DNA of 36,107 nt from VRUE01 sp044867645 (GTDB taxonomy: Bacteria > Actinomycetota > Thermoleophilia > Solirubrobacterales > 70-9): contig JBIOVI010000036.1 in assembly GCA_044867645.1 (NCBI GenBank), forward strand, positions 1-36,107, read 5' to 3'. The position numbers and the translations under genes are program-made. A model generated the notes under the pieces. That model searched no databases, was not told where the DNA came from, and saw only the letters and a list, made by a program, of their open reading frames with translations. Below are positions 31,047 to 36,107 of this stretch, one piece after another. Position 1 is the stretch's first letter. The number at the start of each line of letters is the position of its first letter.

Positions 31047-32000
31047 CTAGCGGTACTTGGCAGCGCGCAATTCCGCCCACACCGAGGAGCCCAGCAACGC
31101 CAGCAGCACCGCAAACGCGCAGATGACGAAGAGGGAGATTTCGAGGCCGGTTGGGAGGTCGGCGCCGGTCGGCGCTGAAACCGGAGCGTCCCCTTTCGAG
31201 AGGCTCTCGGAGAGCCCGAGAACGCCGTTCGCGGGGGCGTCGTTCGTCGGCACGATTCCAGCCATCAGCAATCGGGCGGCCTCGGACAAGGTGAGTGGGC
31301 GCCCGCCTTCGATTTTCGCCAGGATCGCCCACTCGTCCCCAAGCGCGATCGCGGGCCAAACGCGAGCGAACCATCGCTGCAGAGGAGCGGCCCTCGCCGA
31401 CCTGATCGACAGCGGAGCGCTTCCCGCAGCGGCTTTCTGCGGAGACGCTCGCGAGGAGCGAGCGTCGCCTGCCGTGCTCCCGGTGGTGCCGGCCGCCGGT
31501 GCGCTCGCGCCGTAGGCGCCTTGGCGAGTCAAAGCCTCACCGCTGCGATTTGAAGGCGCCACCCCGCGACCCGAAGCGGCCGTCTGGCCCGCCGCTTCCG
31601 TCGGAGCACTCGTTGCCGCGGTGATGGTCTTCTTCACCGCCCCGGTTCCTCCGCCCCCCGACGACACGTCTGGGAGGAGGCCCGAGCCCTTGCCCGTGTT
31701 GCCCGAAGGAACCGGAGCTGGCTTCGGCGATTGAGAGGAGGCTGGCGTCGTTCCAACCGGTAACTTGACCGGACCCTGAGGCGCAGCCGGTGCCGAGGGC
31801 GCGGGCGCGGGGACGCTCTGGGGCGACTGGGCTTCGGGCACGCCGATCGGTGGAACAGCCGACTTGACGGCGCCCATCACCTGCTCCACCTGCTGCGACA
31901 GCGTGACTGACGCGAGGGCTCCTGCCGGGATCCAAGCGTGCAGGACGACGCCAGCGACGCCAACCACAGCGATCCGTCTCAGCCTTGCATTCACGATCAT
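31047..32000 (-). CDS. Exported Pro/Ala-rich protein with C-terminal membrane anchor
   Basis: 317 residues, family not recognised. Signal peptide about 1-30 (RRIAVVGVAGVVLHAWIPAG). A long low-complexity region rich in Pro, Ala, Ser, Gly and Thr occupies about 50-195. A short ordered part (LQRWFARVWPAIALGDEW and EGGRPLTLSEAARLLMAG) follows, then one transmembrane helix (LEISLFVICAFAVLLALLGSSVWA) and a basic end, AAKYR. Topology suggests an extracellular stalk anchored in the membrane. ATG at 32000; upstream in-frame codons run into the NYN gene region. Direct repeats lie just upstream. The RTX gene follows 179 nt downstream on the same strand; that gap holds no gene I can support. Confidence 0.7.
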   Translation of the reverse strand: MIVNARLRRIAVVGVAGVVLHAWIPAGALASVTLSQQVEQVMGAVKSAVPPIGVPEAQSPQSVPAPAPSAPAAPQGPVKLPVGTTPASSQSPKPAPVPSGNTGKGSGLLPDVSSGGGGTGAVKKTITAATSAPTEAAGQTAASGRGVAPSNRSGEALTRQGAYGASAPAAGTTGSTAGDARSSRASPQKAAAGSAPLSIRSARAAPLQRWFARVWPAIALGDEWAILAKIEGGRPLTLSEAARLLMAGIVPTNDAPANGVLGLSESLSKGDAPVSAPTGADLPTGLEISLFVICAFAVLLALLGSSVWAELRAAKYR

Positions 32001-32011
32001 TAGCTCATACC

Positions 32012-32043
32012 CGATATTTGGACATGTATACCACGATATTGGG
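32012..32043. promoter_or_regulatory. Direct repeats upstream of the anchored-protein gene
   Basis: CGATATTTGG (32012-32021) and CGATATTGGG (32034-32043) are repeated with a 22-bp period, about two helical turns, 12 nt before the ATG at 32000. Between them TGG-N9-CCA forms a small inverted repeat around ACATGT. This low-GC patch is a good operator candidate; no cognate regulator is adjacent. Confidence 0.4.
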
Positions 32044-32082
32044 TAGCCAAACTCGAAAATGGATCTTTGGCGGGATTCGCTG

Positions 32083-32110
32083 CACCCGCCCAGGCGCACC
32101 CGCCCAGGCG
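32083..32110. repeat. Perfect 14-bp tandem duplication
   Basis: CACCCGCCCAGGCG occurs twice head to tail (32083-32096 and 32097-32110), just upstream of the NYN gene start region. It probably arose by replication slippage. Confidence 0.7.
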
Positions 32111-32127
32111 CGAGTACGCTCACCTGC

Positions 32128-32502
32128 GTGCACTGGCTCGTGGATGGCTTGAACGTGATCGGCACGCGCCCGGACGCGTGGTGGAAAGACCGGCACCGGG
32201 CGATGGTTCGGCTCGTGGAGCTGCTCGAGCGCTTCGCCGCGACCACCGGCGAGGAGGTAACCGTCGTCTTCGAGCAGCCGCCGTCGCCGCCGATCGACTC
32301 AACGCTCGTCGGGGTCGCCCACGCCCCCCGCGCGCGCCGCGATGCCGCCGACGACGAGATCGTCCGCCGACTGAGCCCCGATCGCCATCCCAGACAGATC
32401 CGCGTCGTCACCTCGGATCGCCGGCTCGCCGATCGAGCGCGCGCCGCCGGCGCCGCCGTGGAGCCGGCTGCATCGTTTCGGACGCGGCTCGAGGCGCTCT
32501 AA
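32128..32502 (+). CDS. NYN-domain (YacP-like) RNA-binding/nuclease protein
   Basis: 124 residues. WLVDGLNVIGTRPDAWW is the NYN/PIN first motif with its Asp. VTVVFEQPP follows, then ADDEIVRRL and VVTSDRRLADRARAAGA supply further acidic residues. YacP-like proteins are metal-dependent RNases linked to RNA maturation. The GTG at 32128 gives the expected N-terminus VHWLVDGLN. A TACGCT hexamer (32115-32120) ends 7 nt before it, again suggesting leaderless expression. Confidence 0.85.
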   Translation: MHWLVDGLNVIGTRPDAWWKDRHRAMVRLVELLERFAATTGEEVTVVFEQPPSPPIDSTLVGVAHAPRARRDAADDEIVRRLSPDRHPRQIRVVTSDRRLADRARAAGAAVEPAASFRTRLEAL

Positions 32503-32593
32503 CTGCTTCGGTTCGCAGCGAGTTCAGCGACCGCCCGCCTAAACTCAAGGCGGTCGGCGAGGAGGCTCAAGTGACGGGAGAGCGACAACAACC

Positions 32594-33004
32594 ATGAAGA
32601 AGAGGAATAGCGACTCGAAGGAAGGAAAGGGAGGAGACTCTCCCTCCCAGCCGATAGACGCGAGAATCAAGGAGCTGGGCGATTGGCGGGGCGAGACCCT
32701 CGCTCGGGTCCGAAGTCTCGTCAAGCAGGCTGACCCCGAAGCGGTCGAGGAGTGGAAATGGAGAGGCGTTCCGGTTTGGTACCACGCCGGGATGATCTGC
32801 ACCGGCGAGACGTACAAGAAGGTCGTGAAGATGACCTTTGCCAAGGGCGCCTCGTTGGAGGACCCTTCGGGCCTCTTCAACTCCAGCCTCGAAGGAAACA
32901 CCAGGCGTGCCATCGATTTCCATGAGGGCGACAAGATCGATGAGAAGGCGTTGAAGGCGCTCATCCGCGCCGCCGTGGCATTGAACACGTCCTCAGCTGC
33001 CTGA
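32594..33004 (+). CDS. DUF1801 domain protein
   Basis: 136 residues. An N-terminal charged tail of about 20 residues precedes the YdhG-like DUF1801 domain: RVRSLVKQADPEAVEEWKWRGVPVWYH, MICTGETYKKVVKMTFAKGA and NTRRAIDFHEGDKIDEKALKALIRAAV. Function is unknown; related folds occur in iron-chaperone-like and YjbR-like proteins. ATG at 32594. The DHFR-like gene follows after 40 nt. Confidence 0.88.
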   Translation: MKKRNSDSKEGKGGDSPSQPIDARIKELGDWRGETLARVRSLVKQADPEAVEEWKWRGVPVWYHAGMICTGETYKKVVKMTFAKGASLEDPSGLFNSSLEGNTRRAIDFHEGDKIDEKALKALIRAAVALNTSSAA

Positions 33005-33044
33005 AGCGGCACTACGTCATCGCCCTGACCGAAGGAGAATCGAG

Positions 33045-33575
33045 ATGGGAAAGCTGATCGCGACTACGCAGGCCACCGTCGACGGCGTCATAGACCCGGT
33101 CGGCGAGTGGGTGCAGGCGGACGGAGACCACGGCGACTACTCGTTCGAGCGGCAGGCGAGATCCAGCGGACTGGTGCTGGGCCGCAAGACCTACGAGGGG
33201 CTGGCGGGTTATTGGCCGAGCCAGTCGGGCAAATGGGCGGACATGGTCAACTCGATGCCGAAGTACGTCGGGTCCAACACCCTGTTCGGCGATCTCGAAT
33301 GGAACGCAACCCTGCTCGAGGGGGACCTCGAGGACTCGATCCCGAAGCTGAAGGGCGAGGTCGACGGTGACCTGTTCATGCACGGGAGCGGCGAGTTCGC
33401 GTACGCCCTCGCCGAGAAGAGCCTGATCGACGAGTACGAGGTCTACCTGAACCCGCTCGTCTGGGGCCAGGGCAACGTGCACGTGCTCGGCGACAGAGGA
33501 ACGATCCGGATGGAGCTCGACGACGTGAAGCGGTTCGACTCCGGAGTGGTCCTGCTCACCTACCGCCCGAGCTAG
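33045..33575 (+). CDS. Dihydrofolate reductase-family protein (RibD C-terminal type)
   Basis: 176 residues. ATTQATVDGVIDPVGEW, LVLGRKTYEGLAGYWP, GEVDGDLFMHGSGEFAYALAEKSLIDEY and PLVWGQGNVHVLGD are typical of YyaP/RibD_C proteins, NADPH-dependent reductases of unknown substrate. AAGGAG lies 7 nt before the ATG. Together with 24304-24945 the window holds two members. Its stop shares CTAG with the convergent metallopeptidase gene. Confidence 0.9.
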   Translation: MGKLIATTQATVDGVIDPVGEWVQADGDHGDYSFERQARSSGLVLGRKTYEGLAGYWPSQSGKWADMVNSMPKYVGSNTLFGDLEWNATLLEGDLEDSIPKLKGEVDGDLFMHGSGEFAYALAEKSLIDEYEVYLNPLVWGQGNVHVLGDRGTIRMELDDVKRFDSGVVLLTYRPS

Positions 33576-34393
33576 GCGGCGGTCAGGTAGTCGCTGCAGG
33601 CGGACGGGTCGCCCGTCTCGAAGCCGCTGTTCCAGGCCTGCTCGCGCTGGTCGGGTGTGCCGTGATGCGCGGGGCTGCTGGTGTCGAAGTCGCCGACGGC
33701 GAGCGCGGCGTCCAGCGCCTCCTGCACGTCGCCGTCCTCGAGCCGGTTCTCCTGGTAGGCGCTGTTGGCCCAGGTGCCGGCGTAGCAGTCGGCCTGCAGC
33801 TCGAACGCCATCGTCGGGAGCTGCTGGTCGTTCTGGAGGGCACCGAGCTCGTCCTGGATCTCGTGGCCGTACTCGTGCGCGACGATGTAGGCGACCGCGA
33901 AGTCACCCATCGTCTGCCCGTAGCCCTGGGAGCTGCCGGGTAGCGCCTGGTCGAGCGCGCCGTTGTATATGTCGGTCGCGAACTGCTGCGAGATGTAGAT
34001 CGTGTCGTCCCCCGGGCAGTAGGCGGCGGCGCTGTCGCCCAGCGTGCCGTTCTCGTCACCGCAGGCGCTCGCCGCTGTCTGACCGGCCGGGATCCACAGG
34101 TAGCTGACTCTCGGCTCCGAGAGGCCGGACTCCTGGAACACCTTGGTCCAGTAGCTGTCGACGTCCTTGGTGACCGCGGTCAGGAACTGCTCCATGTTCT
34201 GAGGCTGGGTGCCGTCCTGCGAGCCGAGGATCAGGTTCCGAGCGCCCGAGTCGGGCGGGAGCGGCTTCAGCGTCTGCGTCTGGTCGGCCGCACTGGCCGA
34301 GCCGAGGTACTGCCACACGGCACCGAGCATCACCAGCAGCAGAAACGACAGGCCGGCGACGGCGAACATCCGTGGGCGAACAGGTGACTTCAT
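33572..34393 (-). CDS. Neutral zinc metallopeptidase (YpfJ family)
   Basis: 273 residues. Membrane anchor or signal at about 9-30. The domain has WTKVFQESG, YCPGDDTIYIS, the zinc motif HEYGH (His173, Glu174, His177) and a downstream FELQADCYAG with Glu198 as likely third ligand. The ending THSSPAHHGTP-like stretch (here TSSPAHHGTPDQREQAW) is also characteristic. It is predicted to act outside the membrane; substrate unknown. ATG at 34393; the longer frame to 34975 lies within the next gene's strand and is not supported. Confidence 0.9.
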   Translation of the reverse strand: MKSPVRPRMFAVAGLSFLLLVMLGAVWQYLGSASAADQTQTLKPLPPDSGARNLILGSQDGTQPQNMEQFLTAVTKDVDSYWTKVFQESGLSEPRVSYLWIPAGQTAASACGDENGTLGDSAAAYCPGDDTIYISQQFATDIYNGALDQALPGSSQGYGQTMGDFAVAYIVAHEYGHEIQDELGALQNDQQLPTMAFELQADCYAGTWANSAYQENRLEDGDVQEALDAALAVGDFDTSSPAHHGTPDQREQAWNSGFETGDPSACSDYLTAA

Positions 34394-34448
34394 GGCAGCC
34401 AACGATGGCCACCGTGAATTACCCGCGGATAAAGATTTGCGAGAGCCG

Positions 34449-34482
34449 AGCTCGCCGGGCGGCGGATGCCGCCCGGCGAGCT
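34449..34482 (-). terminator. Strong terminator hairpin after the carboxypeptidase-like gene
   Basis: Arms 34449-34463 (AGCTCGCCGGGCGGC) and 34468-34482 are perfect 15-bp complements with a GGAT tetraloop, 18 nt past the stop of the minus-strand gene. No long U-run follows. It separates that gene from the metallopeptidase gene, whose promoter probably lies in 34394-34448. Confidence 0.75.
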
Positions 34483-34500
34483 GGGCACCTGCTCGGCGGG

Positions 34501-36107
34501 TCAGCCGAGCAGGCGATCTATCACGCGTTCCATCACGGCGTTGCGCTCGGCCGGGGTGGAGATGCCCTCGAACCCGAAGCCCATCAGGAGGGACTTGGGC
34601 GTGGTGATCGCCGCCCCGACGGGGAACCCGCCGGCGTCGGTGACCTCCCAGTCGTTGGCGTTGTCGCCGCTGCCCGGGGCCGCACCGGCGACCGTCCAGC
34701 CGTCGAGGCCTGTCTCGAACGACGTCGACGTGCCGTCTGGCAGCGTCACGTCGTCCAGGAACACGCCCAGACCCTGGGTCGACCAGTCGCTGATGTAGGC
34801 GATCGAGATCTCGACCGTCTTCCCGGCGTAGGCGTCGAGGTCGATCGACCATTGCTGCCAGCCGCCCGAGTTCCCCGACGCGGCGTTCCACGCACCCGAG
34901 GTCCCATTCGGCGAGCAGGTCCCGTCCTCGTTGAGCGTCTGGTAGTGCTCGAGAAACGGGTGCAGCTCGAACCACCCGGACGGGCAGCTCTCGCCGGTGT
35001 CCTGCGACGTGTGCCCGTTGGCGTCCGGGAGCGTCGTCCAGTCGTCGCCGCCCGCGGTCCTCGCCTCGACGGTGAGGAAGTCCCAGTGCTCCTCGGTGTC
35101 CATCGACGTCCAGAACTTCAGGTCGCCGCCGCCATCCGGCACCGCGATCTCACGGGTCAGTCGCTTGTAGGACACGTCGGCCAGCTGCGAGTACACGTAC
35201 CTGGCGCCGGTGTGCGGGTCGAACGGCCCGCCGGGCTTCGCCCAGCGCGCTGACGCAGTGCTCTCGAACTGCGGATACTCCGCCGTCGGCAGCACGCCGC
35301 TCGTGGTCACGAACGACGAGTTGGCATCCGCCTGGTTGTTCGCGCCGCCGGGGCCGTTGAGCGACCACGAGAGGCCCACGAACGGGTTGGAGATGCCGTT
35401 GAGGCCGAACGGCTGGCCCGTGCTCGGATCCGTGCCGTCGTTCGCGATCTGGACCATGCCGCCGAACCAGTACTGAAGGACGTCCTGGATCTGGTCGCCG
35501 CCCTGCGTCGAGCCGCGCAGCAGCAGGCACTGCCGCGGGTCCATAGCGGGGTTGACCGGCCGGCAGACGGCCTCGCCCTTCGGGTCGTAGAACTGGTTGC
35601 CCACGCCCCCGACGCCGGTGTACTGCATCCCGGCCCGCTTGCCCGTGTAGAGCACGTGGCCGCCCTCGTCCATGTAGGCGCGCATCTCGAGCATCTCGTC
35701 GAGCGCGAGCCGGTCGGCGTTCCCGGCGCCCCGGCCGGCGGCGCGGGTGACGACATCGTCGCCCGTGTACCAGATGACGCCGTCGTAGTGGCTCAGCACG
35801 CCCAGCTGGTCCGGCGCGATCCGGCCGCGCGCGTCGACGTCGTAGACGTCGGCGTCCACCCCGTTGGCGGCCAGGGCGTCGAGGTAGTAGCTCAGGTAGT
35901 GCGGACCCGGCGTCTGCGCGGGCGAGGCGCCCGAGTAGTCCTCGGCCGCCACCACGAGCATGCGGTTACCCGTCTCCGAGACGGCCTGATAGGTGAACGA
36001 CTCACTGGTCTGGCCGCCTCCCTCGAACCAGACCTCCACGGAGTCACCGGGATTCGTCCCGGTCACCGTGCCGCGCATGACGTGGTAGTAGACCGAGGCC
36101 GGCTTGT
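34501..36107 (-). CDS. Large secreted protein, C-terminal part, M14 carboxypeptidase-like
   Basis: At least 535 residues; the frame stays open to the window edge (KPASVYYHVMRGTV), so the N-terminus is missing. Seen: a beta-sandwich opening (GDSVEVWFEGGG), a glutamine-amidotransferase-like segment (RMLVVAAEDYSGASP, DGVIWYTGDDVV, MRAYMDEGGHVLYTGKRAG), then two beta-rich parts resembling MAM or immune-inhibitor-A domains (STDMEEHWDF-type WTSMDTEEHWDF and FLDDVTLPDG). From memory this arrangement follows the peptidase domain in large actinobacterial M14 zinc carboxypeptidases; the catalytic part is not in the window. Secreted location inferred. Confidence 0.7.
   Translation of the reverse strand, partial: KPASVYYHVMRGTVTGTNPGDSVEVWFEGGGQTSESFTYQAVSETGNRMLVVAAEDYSGASPAQTPGPHYLSYYLDALAANGVDADVYDVDARGRIAPDQLGVLSHYDGVIWYTGDDVVTRAAGRGAGNADRLALDEMLEMRAYMDEGGHVLYTGKRAGMQYTGVGGVGNQFYDPKGEAVCRPVNPAMDPRQCLLLRGSTQGGDQIQDVLQYWFGGMVQIANDGTDPSTGQPFGLNGISNPFVGLSWSLNGPGGANNQADANSSFVTTSGVLPTAEYPQFESTASARWAKPGGPFDPHTGARYVYSQLADVSYKRLTREIAVPDGGGDLKFWTSMDTEEHWDFLTVEARTAGGDDWTTLPDANGHTSQDTGESCPSGWFELHPFLEHYQTLNEDGTCSPNGTSGAWNAASGNSGGWQQWSIDLDAYAGKTVEISIAYISDWSTQGLGVFLDDVTLPDGTSTSFETGLDGWTVAGAAPGSGDNANDWEVTDAGGFPVGAAITTPKSLLMGFGFEGISTPAERNAVMERVIDRLLG

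Noticed and set aside
29128..31050. 640-codon plus-strand open frame opposite the RTX gene
   Set aside because: Its open state follows from the repeated Gly/Asp codons of the RTX repeats on the other strand; it has no recognisable fold and overlaps the end of the neighbouring gene.
24304..33575. The two DHFR-like genes as a duplicated pair
   Set aside because: The proteins differ in length, insertion and motifs; they belong to the same broad family but show no sign of recent duplication.

Overview
The window is a gene-dense stretch of bacterial chromosome with very high GC (estimated by eye, not counted). It reads like a soil-type actinobacterium. A member of the Thermoleophilia/Solirubrobacterales is my best guess, from the strong GC bias, the DUF3556 and DUF2855 genes, several apparently leaderless genes, and the mix of RTX-like, cupredoxin and multicopper oxidase genes. 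There is no rRNA marker, so the placement is inference. I saw no tRNA, rRNA, CRISPR array, insertion sequence or phage gene. No gene-free stretch exceeds 300 bases; the longest, 28042-28306, holds hairpins and a micro-ORF.

Left part (1-11220): the 5' part of an acetyl-CoA synthetase gene; a metallo-beta-lactamase/rhodanese fusion (persulfide dioxygenase type); a MocR-type regulator divergent from an FMN-binding PNPOx-like gene; a secreted coiled-coil NlpC/P60 hydrolase; a small SHOCT membrane protein; a class A penicillin-binding protein followed by a SpoU/TrmH-type RNA methyltransferase; and an alpha/beta hydrolase divergent from a glyoxalase I-like gene.

Middle (11230-22673): an SDR, a small dimeric-barrel protein, a PII-AmtB-CutA group, a likely four-gene copper operon on the minus strand (ABC ATPase, ABC permease, secreted cupredoxin, Tat-exported multicopper oxidase), a DUF3556 membrane protein coupled to a phytoene-desaturase-like flavoprotein, a stand-alone 5'-3' exonuclease, and a cupredoxin lipoprotein. 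PII and AmtB are both atypical: PII has Val at the Tyr51 modification site and Glu at Gln39, and AmtB has Glu in place of the first pore histidine.

Right part (22734-36107): a Baeyer-Villiger/FMO-type monooxygenase with two small genes upstream, a decayed M55 D-aminopeptidase gene, DUF2855 divergent from an NAD-dependent epimerase/reductase, a micro-ORF with an extreme Shine-Dalgarno sequence, a GGCT-like protein of unknown role, an RTX-repeat surface protein, a Pro/Ala-rich membrane-anchored protein, a NYN-domain protein, DUF1801 and DHFR-like proteins, a YpfJ-type zinc metallopeptidase and the C-terminal part of a large secreted protein resembling M14 zinc carboxypeptidases.

Architecture: stop-start overlaps (ATGA or TGATG) join several pairs. 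Four convergent pairs end on one shared CTAG, giving TAG on both strands. Many genes carry a TANNNT -10 hexamer 6-8 nt before the start codon, which suggests leaderless transcripts. Two genes, the MocR regulator and the multicopper oxidase, have no ATG/GTG/TTG where their family N-terminus should begin.
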